The notes beneath the pieces were generated by a model. That model was given only the letters and a program-made list of their open reading frames with translations, was not told the DNA's origin and did no database searches. A stretch of 64,000 bases of DNA, from NCBI GenBank assembly GCA_037501455.1, contig CM074864.1, positions 36,668,001 through 36,732,000 on the forward strand, written 5' to 3'. Both the position numbers and the translations under genes were made by a program. Of the stretch, positions 12,602 to 23,472 are shown one piece after another. The first letter of the stretch is position 1. Each line of letters opens with the position of its first letter. The stretch comes from Lantana camara. Lineage: Eukaryota; Streptophyta; Magnoliopsida; Lamiales; Verbenaceae.

Positions 12602-12850
12602 GGACTGAATTGGAATGACAATCAATTCCAGGACGTTGAGTGAAGCCTTTTGCCACGAGACGTGCTTTATTACCTGTTAATTGAGCTATCTGATTTGTAT
12701 TTTATACGAAATAGCCACTTACAATCAACCACATTCCGAGAGGGATCGTTAAGCACCAAATCCCATGTTTGGTTCTTAACTAATGCATCAAATTCTTCTT
12801 TCATTGCTTGGTTCCAATTGGGGTGTTGTTTTGCTTGCTTGTAGGTGGTT
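12602..12850 (-). pseudogene. RLC-1 RT, N-terminal part
   Basis: Contains NWNQAMKEEFDALVKNQTWD and then VDCKWLFRIKYKSD, the typical start of copia RT. The match to KARLVAKGFTQ follows after a frameshift and stop near 12680. It is separated from the rest of RT by the solo LTR at 9936-12596. Confidence 0.85.
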
Positions 12851-13067
12851 GGAGTGCTGAGTAATGGGTTATAAACAACAAATGATTGTGGATTTTATTG
12901 TTTAGTTTTGGAACGAGTAACATGGGATGTCTATTTGGTGGATCGGTGAGAGTTGGAGGTGGGGCTAGTGTGGGGTTTTGTGTAGGGGAGTTTAGTGTGG
13001 ACGTGTGTTTTGATTGGCATTGATAAGTTATGAGTGGGGGGCCATTATTTTCTGTTTGGTTCATTGG

Positions 13068-14194
13068 TTAAATGGGTGATTCTAGGGCTGGTGACTCTCT
13101 GGGTGATGAGGGTTGTTTTGTACTAATAGAAGACATTGGTGGAAAAGTAGTGTTTAAAGAATTACCTGAAGTTGGCGGCGCCAAGTGTGAGGCATTAGAG
13201 TGGGTCATGAGTGGTACATTCGCAACTGGAGGCAATAATTCAGTGGCCTGTACATCTAAAGTAGCTGGTGATGTATTATTTTTTTGAATGTTTTCCCAAG
13301 ATGATATACTTAGTTTTATTTTTAAATGGGAGAACATATTTTGAAAAGGAAAATTATTTTCAAAAAATAACACATCGCGTGAGAGATAATGTTTTGATGT
13401 AATTGGGTCATAACATTGATGACAATAAAATTTGTATGAGAAACCCAAATACACACACGGGCTTGACTGTGGCTCAAGTTTGTTTTTGGTGTATGGACGT
13501 AGCCAAGGGTAGCATAAAGAGCCAAAAGTTCGAATTGGATTAACATCTGGAAATTTATTGAAAAGAATTTCATGTGGAGATTTTCCTTCTAGGATAGGAG
13601 TTGGCAATTTATTTATAAGGTAAACAGCTTGGCTACAAGCAAAACTCCAAAATTGGGGAGGTAAAGAAGCTTGATGCATTAATGTTTTTGTTGTGTCTAT
13701 GACATGTCTATGTCTTCGTTCAACCAAAGCCACCCGTTGAGGAGCGTATGGAGGAGAATTAAATGTTCAATTCCATTTTCCTTTAAATAAGTTGCCAAAC
13801 TTTGAAATTCTCCTCCATCATCTGTATAAAAAGATGTGATCTTTTTTCCAAATCTGCGTTCAAGAAGGGGATGCAGAGTTTTAAAAACTTGTTGAACTTC
13901 ATCTTTTGTCTTTAGAGTATACAACCACATATATCTTGAAAATTGATCCACAAACAACACATAATATTTTTTGTTATCAATAGGCAAGACGGGAGATGGA
14001 ACCCATAGATCACTATAAATTATTTCAAGTGATTTTTGACTCCTTAGAGAATTTTCAGAAAAAGCAAGTCTATGCATTTTATTTGATGAGCAGGAATTAC
14101 AGACAAACGGTTCTTCAAAAAAGGGAATGGGAACTTCATTTAAAACTTGTTGTAAAATACGTCGACTAGGATGACCTAAACGATGATGCCACAA
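13068..14194 (-). pseudogene. RLC-1 integrase, frameshifted
   Basis: The block 13697-14194 starts MWHHRLGHPS with the zinc-binding His pair and CNSC, then the first catalytic Asp (YSDLW) and second (TDDGGEF). The frame changes near 13730, where ALVERRHRHVIDT supplies the Glu. The GKSPHEILF and FGSLCYPWLRPY stretches of the copia integrase C-terminus follow, then a low-complexity linker to RT. All three catalytic acids are present, but a frameshift separates the second from the third. Confidence 0.9.
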
Positions 14195-14442
14195 TTTAGA
14201 GAGGAACTTTTATTTGCCTGAAAAGCCTGAATATTGCTACAATTGTCACAAGGCCACTCGTAGAGCCCATCTCTATTTTGTCCTTGCACTAGAGGAACCC
14301 CTGTATTCAGATCCTTCACACAAAAATGAAAGGGAAAAAATTCAATAGAGGCTTTGTTATCCTGGCAAATTTTGGAAATAGAGATAAGATTCTTTTTGAT
14401 TTTAGGTGCACAGAGGGTGTTCGAGAGCTGAAAGTTAAGATT

Positions 14443-15557
14443 TTATGCATTAAGATAAGCTTTACAAGTGTGGGAGATTTGTATGGTATTACCATTGCCC
14501 ATTGTGATCTCTTCGGGTCTATGGTAGTCATACGCTGTGACTAAGTTATGTGCATCCATGGTGATATGATGGCTGGCACCAGAGTCAACAATCCAACTAT
14601 GTTCTGGTTCTAGAGATGCAGCATAATTTGCCCGAGCTTGAAAGTGGTTGTGCGATTTTGATCTGCAAACTTTCGCTGTATGTCCTGGACGATCACAAAG
14701 TTGAGAAGACGGGACGTTATCATTTGTAGGATGCTGATAACTACATCGCGGGTGCCATGAAGCATTCATTGATTGTTCCTTGGATTGTTGAGAACGCCAG
14801 GGTTGGTTTGGCTGAGACGATGACCTGCGAGAATTAGGGTTTCGATTCGATCCAAAGTTGTTGCGTTGAGCAACAACAACGGTAATTGGTAGAGTCTTCT
14901 TTTTTTCTTCATGAGTGAGGAATAACTCATGATCAAATAACTGCTCATAGAGTTCCTCATAAGTGATTGGTGTGGCACGAGAACGAAGAGCAGCAGAGAT
15001 GGCAGTGAACTCAGGACCCAATCTTGCAAAATTCGAACCATGAGTTGCACATCCGTGATGGGGGCTCCGGCAGTGGCTAGTTCATCTGCAATAGATCTGA
15101 TGTCATGGAGGTAATCAGCAACAGGACGACCATTCTTGGTGATGCGAGCAAGTTGATCTTATAGAGCAATAACTCGAGTTTGAGATTTGTTGGCAAATGC
15201 AGTTTGTAAAGATAACCATGCTTTGTGGGCTGATGTTGCTTTAGCAACAGTCGAGGCAAGTGTTTGATCAACAGATGCCAATAATGCATTTTGGACAAGT
15301 TGATCTTATTGAAACCATTTGAGATAGGCCGGATTCGTTGTAGTTTGGTTATCAACAATAGTAGTTTTCGCAGGTGCTTCGGTGGAACCATCAAGGTGTC
15401 CAAAGATGTTGTGACCGTGCATAAGCATTGAGACGTGGGCTTTCCAAGTAGTGTAGTTGTGGCTGCCTGTCAGTTTGACAGGCAATTGTGATGCTGGGTT
15501 GAATTGGACAATTATGTTGTTATCAGAGTTGATGACAGTAGGAGTGGTGGAAGCCAT
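14443..15557 (-). pseudogene. RLC-1 gag and protease, frameshifted
   Basis: Gag starts at 15557 (MASTTPTVINSD...) and shows the LTGSHNYTTWKAHV and NIFGHLDGS stretches of copia gag. The frame is broken near 15306 and 15020. The C-terminal block (14443-15021) has a basic, Asn/Ser/Gln-rich linker, then a zinc knuckle LCDRPGHTAKVC whose first Cys is replaced by Ser, then the protease active site WIVDSGASHHIT. The protease flank RPEEITMGNGNT follows. Confidence 0.9.
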
Positions 15558-15633
15558 TTCTGTGTATGGCAGAAAAAAAAAATCTGATTTTCCAAAGATC
15601 TACTCGTGAGAGTTCACAGAAAACTCGATATTA

Positions 15634-15880
15634 TAAAGAGTAGGATGGAATTGACAAAATAGAGTCCTGAATATTATTGATAGGAAGCAGGATATATATA
15701 GGGAAGTGGTACAACAGAATCTCACATTTATCTATAACTATAAGTCAGATATCTAGAGTAAATCGAATTTAAATACAACAACTTATAAACAAACTAACTA
15801 AAGTCCTAAACGAACGGATAAGAAAGATTAGCCACAACAGAACACTAAACAAAAGGAATTATACGTCTGTTTCTCTGTTA
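15634..15880 (-). repeat. 5' LTR of RLC-1
   Basis: 247 bp copy of 8461-8707 with the same TA...TA ends. I could not recognise a primer binding site in the bases that follow it on the - strand (15600-15633). Confidence 0.9.
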
Positions 15881-16261
15881 ATGAGCATACATGTGATTTC
15901 TTGATAACAATTGTTTAAGATAGGGTTATGATTTCTATGTGATAACTTGTTTACATGATGATAGGATTATAATTCTATGCTTTAGACTTAAATTTCATGC
16001 ATAATTCTTGAGAAATATGGAATTATATGATGAATTCATAGTTGAGTAGATGATGATGATTCTTGATGATTAATGAATAATATAAGTGTTTATATTGGTT
16101 TTATTGCCTCTCAAGCGTATATACATATTTCCTTTCATGAATTATAGCTTATGGAATTAAATCATGATGGTTTGGTAAGAATTGGATGATGGTTCGTAGC
16201 TTCCCCTGCTTCTGTATTGTCTGCGTAACGGTAACGGCCCTTCCCGTTCCCAGTTGTTTTG

Positions 16262-16430
16262 GGGAACGGCCGTTCCCATGTTTGAAGTGTGTGCATAGCG
16301 GCGAGGATGGGAACGGCCCTTCCCGTTTTGGCTTGTAAGTCCAACGGCCGTTCCCATCTTTGGGAAGCAACTTTGGGGAGTTGGGAACGGCCCTTCCCAT
16401 TTTAAACTAACGGCCGGAACGGCCGTTCCT
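16262..16430. repeat. Array of five short palindromes, GGGAACGGCCGTTCCC type
   Basis: Perfect copy at 16262-16277. Near copies at 16309-16324 and 16383-16398 (core CGGCCC), 16341-16356 and 16416-16430. The motif is the same as at 11419-11614, but the spacers differ. Confidence 0.85.
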
Positions 16431-17495
16431 AGGCCTTTGGAGAGGCAGAAACATTCTGCATAAAAATGGAATTTTGAGATTCAATTCCAATGGTTTATTT
16501 GACCCCAAATTGTGATTTTATGATCAATTACATGCAATAATATGAATCTATCGTGCTACATTCGTAAATGCATGACATCTCGTTACATGATCACGTCGTG
16601 CGTCTTATTTGGTAATAATCTTGAATAATTGTCTCATGCACGTACATTGTCCCGTTTTCTTGTCCAGTTCTTCTCCAGGGCGAAGATTATTGATCATGAG
16701 CATGTTCACGCATCCACGAGTCATCGTGTCGCCTGTGAGGTAAGGTTTAATTGCTAATTATATACAACCAGTATACCCCTTAAGTGATCTTTCGGCCGAA
16801 AGGTAATTATAGCTATAATATTGAATGAAATCACTTAACATTTCAAGCAAGTCATGTTCATGAAAAGCAAGCAAGCAAGCAAGCCATGTATTATTCATGT
16901 TTTAGGCGAGTAGCATGACCGTTCACGTTGGGCCCGAGGATAGTGGCTCGAGCCAACCGGGAAAGCAACGGCTGACGGGTAACTCTCGCGCTATCCTCAC
17001 CACATTGGGATGACCCCTGAATCCGCTAGGAGATTAGTGGAGGAAGGAGTTCCGGGCTTAGGGATTCATGTACCCTCTGCTCAACACGTCGTTGATGGTG
17101 AAGGCTAGCTACCTTCCCCATCATTGGAGGGAGAAGGAGACTAGGGATGGGTCCGGCACCACAGATTGTCCGCGGGTTATTGCATGATTTCCATTCCATG
17201 AACGTGTTAATTGATTACACTATCGCACGATTGCACGATAATTTAATTGCATGATCACCTATTGATTAACAAAGAAAGCATGTTTCATGTACATTTGGAG
17301 TAAGGTTGGAGTCCGCCCTCACTCACCGGGGCCATGTATTGAATGCATGAAAATGATTAAGTATTTAATATTGATAGTTGTATTCTCGGGCGAAGAGTAT
17401 TTCATTATTGAACTTATACATTTATCTTTTCTAAAACTTTACCCGAGAATATAGCTCGCATGTTATCTTCGCTAATATTATTTAAACCCCTCACT

Positions 17496-17511
17496 CGGTC
17501 TTCACAGACTG
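17496..17511 (+). other. LTR stem-loop (CGGTCT / TCAC / AGACTG)
   Basis: A six-pair stem with one G-T pair, at the conserved site of the solo LTR 7848-17911. It is followed by ACGCCTC and, 25 bases later, TTACAGGTGC and CTAGGCGG. Confidence 0.7.
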
Positions 17512-17916
17512 ACGCCTCCACCTTTCAGGTTATTACAGGTGCACGCTAGGCGGGGAGTGAGTCGAGTCCGGTCCTTGTAGTCGAGTCAAGCACGGTGCAT
17601 TTTACTTAATTATTCATTTATTGTTCAAAGGAATTATGCTTAATGTTAGTTGTTATGTAAATTAGGAGATGATAATGTATTGATATGTAAAATTTAGTTT
17701 TGGTTTACTTGTTAAATGTTTGTCAAGTCATGCTTGCGCTTATTCCTTTTTACATTATGTTGCTTAATTTTCGAGTAGTCCCGCCTAGCCTGTCAATTTA
17801 TTTTATTGTCACCCGTTCGCTGCAAGTTGGTATATGCACGGACTACCCATTTCATGCGTGGATCAATCTGTAGTTCGGGGGTGTGGCATCTCCACGTGTC
17901 GGGGTGCTACATGTGA

Positions 17917-18368
17917 CCTAAAAAAGCAACCTGGTCGATCCAAAATTCATACTTACTAAACTTAGCGTATAACCGGTGCTCTCTCAACGTTTCCAACACC
18001 AATCTAAGATACCGAGCATGATCTTCCACTGTCCGTGAATACACGAGAATGTTATCGATAAATATCACCACGAACTTGTCGAGATAGGGAAGGAAAATTC
18101 TATGCATCATATCCATGAATGCTGCAGGGGCATTAGTTAAACTAAAAGGCATTACTACAAATTTGCAATGCCCATACCGGGTATTAAATCCTGTCTTTGG
18201 AATATCTTCTTCCCGGATTTTCAACTGATAGTACCCTTGTCTTAAGTCCAATTTCGAATAAACCCCTGAACCTTGTAGCATATCGAATAAATCCTCGACG
18301 TGGGGCAACGGGTACTTATTCTTGATAGTTATCCGATTAAGTTCCCGGTAATCTATGCACATTCTCAA
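17917..18368 (-). pseudogene. RLG-B reverse transcriptase, N-terminal two thirds
   Basis: Shows [51 protein letters not shown] and [14 protein letters not shown] in gypsy RT order. The active-site box reads FIDNILVYS: the second Asp is Asn (codon at 18051-18053), which should abolish polymerase activity. It ends at the TSD of the solo LTR; the reading frame continues at 7842. Confidence 0.92.
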
Positions 18369-18453
18369 TGTCCCATCCTTCTTCTTAACGAAAAGAACCG
18401 GAGCACCCCATGGAGATGAACTCTATCGAATATAACCAATCTTAAGTAACTCC

Positions 18454-19248
18454 TCAAGTTGAATCTTCTGTTCTTTCAACTCTGCCGGAGTCATTCATAA
18501 GAGTCTTGGAATACGGTTTGGATCCCGGATATAAGTCAATTACAAACTCAATCTCCTGATCTGGCGGTAGCGAACCCAAATTTTTCGAAAATACATCAGG
18601 ATATTCCTTCCCCACGGCAGTCTCTTCAAAGCTCAATTGATCCTTTAGTTTATTAAGGAGATAAGCAATAAATCCCGTGGCTCCATCCCTCATTAACTTT
18701 TGAGCTTCCGTGAAAGATAAAAATGGTATCACCTTTGATCCGATTCCCACGATCAACTCCTCACCCAACATTACTTTCTTCGCAAAGCGATAAACTGTAG
18801 CCCGATGTTTGAATAGCCAATCCATACCCAAAATTACCCCATATTTCTTCATAGGCATCACAATGAAATCTGTCGGATAATCTTTCCCTTCTATCAATAC
18901 TGAACAACCCCGGATAACCCGATCTTTCTGTAAACTTCCTCCAAGAGGAGAACTCACAAAATAGCAAGAATTCGAACAAATAACAGACAAGCACAAAGGG
19001 ACAATTAGATCACAAGAAAGAAAGGAACGCGTAGCACCCGGATCGAATAATGCATGGATACTCGTGTTATGAATGCAAACAGTACCTTCTACAATGGCAT
19101 TAGGGTCAGCTTCTACATTCTGCTCCTCGCCCTCAAGGGCATAAGCTCGAGCCTGGACCAACGGTCTCTGAGCTCCAGCTTGATATCCTGGAGTCTTGTC
19201 CAGGCATGCAAAAGCCATATGGTCCCCTTTTTCACAAATCAAACACAA
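18454..19248 (-). pseudogene. RLG-B zinc knuckle, protease and RT linker
   Basis: The zinc knuckle CLICEKGDHMAFAC (C-x2-C-x4-H-x4-C) is at the start. The protease region IHALFDPGATRSF has Pro where D-S/T-G is expected, so it is probably inactive. The second protease motif, VILGMDWLFKH, is intact. The stretch YPDVFSKNLGSLPPDQEIEF leading into RT is a hallmark of Ty3/gypsy pol. A frameshift and stops near 18420-18454 separate it from RT. Confidence 0.9.
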
Positions 19249-19431
19249 CCCTAATCTCTTTCAACAAGTATTATAGGAGTGGGTTGGTACTCCACAATGA
19301 ATACACGGAGGTTGATCCTTGTGGGGGTCCCATAGAAGCTGGTAGACCCTGAGGTGCTCGTGGAGTTGGAGCAATTTGACCTCCTATTCGAGGCTTCTTG
19401 AAAGGTCCCTTTTGTAGGGGAGCTGGTGAAG

Positions 19432-19707
19432 TCATGGGCCTTTTTCCCGGATTAAATCCCGAGCCTGAACCTGATCCTTGTCCTTGACGGTATATGATCT
19501 CCGAGCATTCATAGAATCTTCAACCTTTAAGCCCTTTGAAGTAGCATTCGCCCAATTGCTCGTGTTAACCGCCTCAAGAGATACCTGGATATCCGGTCGA
19601 AGCCCCTGAACAAACTGCATTGCCTTGTGAAACTCATCACTCGCTATATTAGGTACACTCTCGAACTCTGAAATATACTTCGCTACAGACTTTCCCCCTT
19701 GCTTCAA
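19432..19707 (-). pseudogene. RLG-B gag, C-terminal capsid part
   Basis: Reads KQGGKSVAKYISEFESVP and FVQGLRPDIQ, the usual C-terminal part of the retrotransposon gag domain in chromoviruses, followed by a basic linker towards the zinc knuckle. Frame breaks lie on both sides. Confidence 0.8.
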
Positions 19708-19858
19708 TTCGGTAAATTCCTTCCGTCTTCGAGTACGGGTGGAAGACCTTCCAATTTATCTTCTCTCATGTTGCATCCAAAACAATCTGAGTACTTTCCC
19801 ACCAAGAATAGGCTTCACCCTGTGTCAAGGTAATGGTACATCGAGCCTTCTCCCGAGA

Positions 19859-20197
19859 TTAGCATGGAATGAGCTCCCAAATTCTCTCCACTTCTTTTAA
19901 CCACATCTCTGCTTGTATATCATTTCTCTTGAAAAACATAGGAGGTCGTTGATTCTGGAACTCCCTAAGTATAACAGAAATCGGTGCCTCTGATGGCACT
20001 GCGGGTGCAGGTGGTGCTGGAGGTGCCGGTAGTATATAATCCCGAAGCCTCTGATCAATGATGTTAATAACAGAATTAATGAAGGCCTTTGTCGGCGGTG
20101 GTTGTGGTGGTGGAGGTGTAGGAGAAAGCATTTGGCGACGATGCCGATCCGGTGATCGATCCCGATGTCTACGTGGAGGCATCCTGTCAGTAAACAC
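19859..20197 (-). pseudogene. RLG-B gag, N-terminal part
   Basis: It probably starts at 20182 (MPPRRHRDRSPDR) or 20197. A basic Arg/Asp/His head is followed by a Pro-rich linker, then FQNQRPPMFFKRNDIQAEMWL, the entry to the capsid fold. It stops within the ELIPC stretch; the capsid continues in another frame (19720-19850). Confidence 0.8.
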
Positions 20198-20373
20198 TGA
20201 AAATGCGTGCTATTTTTAGTTCATGCATGATAATGCAATTAATTCACTCAAAATTCAAAATTCAAAGCAGTTAAGCACAAAAGAGATGCATATGCAACAC
20301 ATTGTCAAGTAGTCCCTAAGCCGAATGACCTAGACTAACTCACACAACTCGAAAGCCCGGGTTTTGCAACCTG
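20198..20373 (-). other. RLG-B untranslated leader
   Basis: 176 bases between primer site and gag start. I see no other signal. Confidence 0.6.
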
Positions 20374-20385
20374 GCTTTGATACCA
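20374..20385 (-). other. RLG-B primer binding site, initiator tRNA-Met type
   Basis: On the - strand TGGTATCAAAGC lies 8 bases after the LTR end. One base differs from the common TGGTATCAGAGC. Confidence 0.85.
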
Positions 20386-20823
20386 CTTAAGGATGTAGCA
20401 CCCGAGCTCAAGGTGCCATATCCCCCGCACCGAGACCCGACCCGCAAATGAAATGGATAATCCATACACGAGCTAAATCACGACGAACGGGGACACTACA
20501 CACATGCTATGCTAGGCGGGACTAACCCTTAAACCATAAAAGAAGAGTAAAACTTTAAAGCGAAAGCATTAACTTAACATAATATATATACCATGAGCAT
20601 TCAAGCTCCCAAAATAATCAATACTAGAGTGCAGATATACAAAAGTGCCATCACGGCATAGTCTATCATATACGTTCCACAGATACAATAGCCATAATTC
20701 ATAATACAAAATGAAGTGAGTGAACTATAAGAAAAGAGATGCTAGACTCAAATACAAATCCCAAAGACTCGGATTCCCGCCTAGCAAATCCTAAAACCTG
20801 CACAACTAAAAACCAAACGGGTT

Positions 20824-20840
20824 CAGTCCAAAAGGGACTG
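20824..20840 (-). other. LTR stem-loop (CAGTCC / AAAAG / GGACTG on + strand)
   Basis: The same site as the other copies, but the inner pair is changed on both sides of the stem compared with CAGTCT/AGACTG. Confidence 0.75.
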
Positions 20841-22199
20841 GTGGGTATAAAAACAGGGCATAAGTATAATATGAGACAATATTTAAACATTCACATGCAA
20901 GTTATAATCTCAAATAAGATTTTCAAAGTATTTCCCAAGTGGGTGAGATAAAGAAATCATCAAAAGGGATTATAACAACTAATTTCCATTAGGTCTTTCG
21001 TGGCCCGGCGAGTGGGCGTGCATTATGTACAACCAACCCCTTATGTAATTCATTAAACATTCATTCTTTTTTTCTTTTCATGCATTACATTCTTTCGTGC
21101 ACATTCATGATCATTTACACCTTCTCCCTCCGGGTGGTGGACAGGTTTGCAAGGCCTGGCCATCCATTCATTGACCAAAAGGGGTTGCATGACTCCCCAG
21201 ATGGCGCTCAGCGTCCATTCCTCCTAACTCCTAACGAGGTCCGATTACGCCGTGGTTTGGTTGGAACTAGTGTGAGGGATCACCTTCGGCCCATGCCTCC
21301 CCGGATAGCTACTCACACTATGTCCCTGGGCCCCATTATGTGTATTCATTCATTTCTCGCCAAAACATTCGGTAAGGTTCATAAAATAAAGGCTTTAGGT
21401 TGAAATCATTTACTCTTGAAAACGACTCTATATATATACAATAAATTTTGGCCAAAATCTTTACTCATTGAGAATATATAGGGTCATTTAACCAAATAGT
21501 ATAGAAACCCACCTTCAAATGGCAAAAAGATAGCACAAAAGCCTCACTGACCGGCCTCGTCTCCAATTGGATCAAAATCTGTGCAAGGAATGTGAAGTTA
21601 GACTCAATATGACTAATTAAGACACTCAGCAATGTAATGATCATGATATGAATGCATAAGAAGTGATATTATGTCATGGAAAGGTCATACGCACGATTAA
21701 TGCCTTTAGGACATATAACCAATCATTCCATTCATTATAAGAAGCTTCATAACACGTACTCTAGCATGTATACTATCCATATAAGTCATAAAGAAGGAGA
21801 AAGGCATCAACTAGGTTCCATATATGGAGCAACAAAGCATGCATTTATATTCTTGGAGCAAAGATGACATATTGAACCATAACTCGAAAAATAATCCATG
21901 AAATCGTGCCAAAGTTCATAACATATATGTCAACTTATAATATGACATGTTAATGAAGTGTACATATTGGAAATGAGTCAAGAAAGCCATGCAAATTAGG
22001 TTTGAAATTGAAATTTTCATGCAGAATGAGGGAGGGTTCCTTCATGAAATGGTAGCAGCAGCTACCCCTATTTTTGGCCGAATTTTTGGTGAATTTTCAA
22101 ATCTCAAAACATGGCCAAATTTGGGTAGTGGGCACGACATGATTTACACATAATTCAGGACGCGGGCGCAACCCGAAGTTCAGCCTAAAAAATGTGAGT

Positions 22200-22247
22200 G
22201 AGTCGCGGCCGCTACCAATTTCCTTCATGATTCGATCGCGGCCGCGA
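22200..22247. repeat. Palindrome pair with TCGCGGCCGCGA core
   Basis: A perfect 12 bp palindrome TCGCGGCCGCGA is at 22236-22247, and a related TCGCGGCCGC is at 22203-22212. They occupy the LTR position where other copies carry GGGAACGGCCGTTCCC. Confidence 0.7.
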
Positions 22248-23472
22248 CCTGCTCGTTCCAGCAGCAAAAACAGAGCCAAAACAGGAGAAAAACCACAAAG
22301 ATTCAACCATAAAGATACTAACATGATCATGCCCAATTTAGCAACAAACATGTAATAAAACCGCACCAAAGTAACACTTAAACATGCATCAAAGCATTCC
22401 AAACGTGATCAAAGTAGGCAAGAGCTCATTTCTTCCATTTTTCTTCAAAACTTATTAATGGCAACTCATTAAACCTTCAACTACCATAAAGTACATGATC
22501 ATAAATGAAATAAAGAAGCTAAGGTGATCACTTTCATGCCATAAAACAATCAAAATCATCAAAGGATTCATGAGATCAAGAAAATAGCTCCAACCCTAAC
22601 TATTCAATCATGCCTTCCAAGCTCCATGCATACATGCTTAAAATTAGGGATTCATAGTTTAAAATGACCCTTAATAAATGTATATAACAACCCTAAACTC
22701 ACCTTTTGAATTGGTTGAAGGTTGGAAAAGATTTGAGCCCTTAATCTCCAAGCTTTGTGGGGTGGGGAAAATGGGACTGGAAGCTGGAACTTTGGCTGAA
22801 TTTTTCTCTTATGTGTGGAGTGTGTTTCCTTTGGGGATGATTAGGGCTGATAGAGGGTTAACTTAGGTTTCCAAAAAGTCAAATCATGGTGAATTTAGTT
22901 ATGTATGGTGAGAGATATGGCCATTTTGGTGAGATGTGTCAGTTTTGGCGAAAGGATCACATTTCGGTTGAATTTTGGATATTCTAATAATTTTGGAAAA
23001 ATATAAGGCTAAGTCATTAAACCTAAATCTTCGATACGAGTTCAACGAAGTTGACAGAACTCGATTTCGAGTTGCCGAGCTCAAGATATCAAAAACGGAA
23101 CCAAGGGTAGGCTAATTGCTCGTTAGCCCCCGTTTTGGATTCGAAGATCAAACTAAATTCAAAACGCATGTAAATATATCCAAAATTATGAACCGAGTAT
23201 ATATACACATTCATAGCATGTATATCTCCAACATATTAAATTTTCACGAAATTTCGAATTCATTTCATATAGAAACGGCAAACGATCATAACATTCATAC
23301 GCAATTAGTTCAAATATTCATATAATTCATAAGAAATTTCAAACAACTCAATTTTTCAAGAATTTCAAATAATATAAAATAAAATGAATAATGACGTAAT
23401 TAAAGTAAATTAAACACGCACGTAATTACCACATAAATCATACCTATACGACTGAAAAGTCAGGGCGTTACA

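Larger units (their letters stand above)
8461..15880 (-). mobile_element. RLC-1: Ty1/copia element with 247 bp LTRs, split by a solo LTR
   Basis: Two 247 bp LTRs (8461-8707 and 15634-15880) flank gag, protease, integrase, RT and RNase H in copia order on the - strand. The TSD is ATGAG (8456-8460 and 15881-15885). The LTRs differ at about 14 positions by eye. The solo LTR 9936-12596 sits in RT. The LTR ends are TA...TA in the coding orientation (TAACAGAG ... CTCTTTA) instead of TG...CA. Short LTRs and the gag/RT style suggest the Ale/Retrofit group, tentatively. Stops and frameshifts in gag, integrase and RT make it inactive. Confidence 0.92.
7848..17911 (+). repeat. Solo LTR of the long-LTR family (about 2.64 kb net), split by a copia element
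   Basis: It starts TGTAATACCCC and ends GGGGTGCTACA, and is flanked by TGTGA on both sides. The copia element at 8461-15880 plus its TSD interrupts it; the LTR pieces are 7848-8460 and 15886-17911. No interior, primer site or second LTR is present, so it is a solo LTR, the usual product of recombination between two LTRs. It contains a palindrome array (16262-16430) nearly identical in motif to that of the solo LTR at 9936-12596, so the two belong to one subfamily. Confidence 0.9.
7135..23472 (-). mobile_element. RLG-B: Tekay-like Ty3/gypsy element, 3' end outside window
   Basis: Transcribed leftwards: 5' LTR 20394-23472, primer site 20374-20385, gag, zinc knuckle/protease, RT, RNase H. A 10 kb nested block (7848-17911) splits RT, and RLG-A has entered downstream of RNase H, so integrase and 3' LTR are not seen. 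It is inserted in a copia-type LTR remnant that starts at 23473; the expected TSD there is GAGCG. Gag and pol are broken by frameshifts, and two active-site residues (protease Ser/Thr, RT second Asp) are changed. Confidence 0.85.
20394..23472 (-). repeat. 5' LTR of RLG-B, 3079 bp, long-LTR superfamily
   Basis: On the - strand it starts TGTAACGCCCTGACTTTTCA and ends CTCGGGTGCTACA, directly before the primer site. Because it is joined to a Tekay-like gag-pol, it identifies the family of the window's solo LTRs. It contains the stem-loop at 20824-20840, palindromes at 22200-22247, and the CCACCCGGAGGGAGAAGG box near 21122-21140. Confidence 0.92.

Noticed and set aside
11419..16430. Regularly spaced palindromic repeats resembling a CRISPR array
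   Set aside because: Units are imperfect, few and unevenly spaced, lie in plant LTRs, and no cas gene is present.
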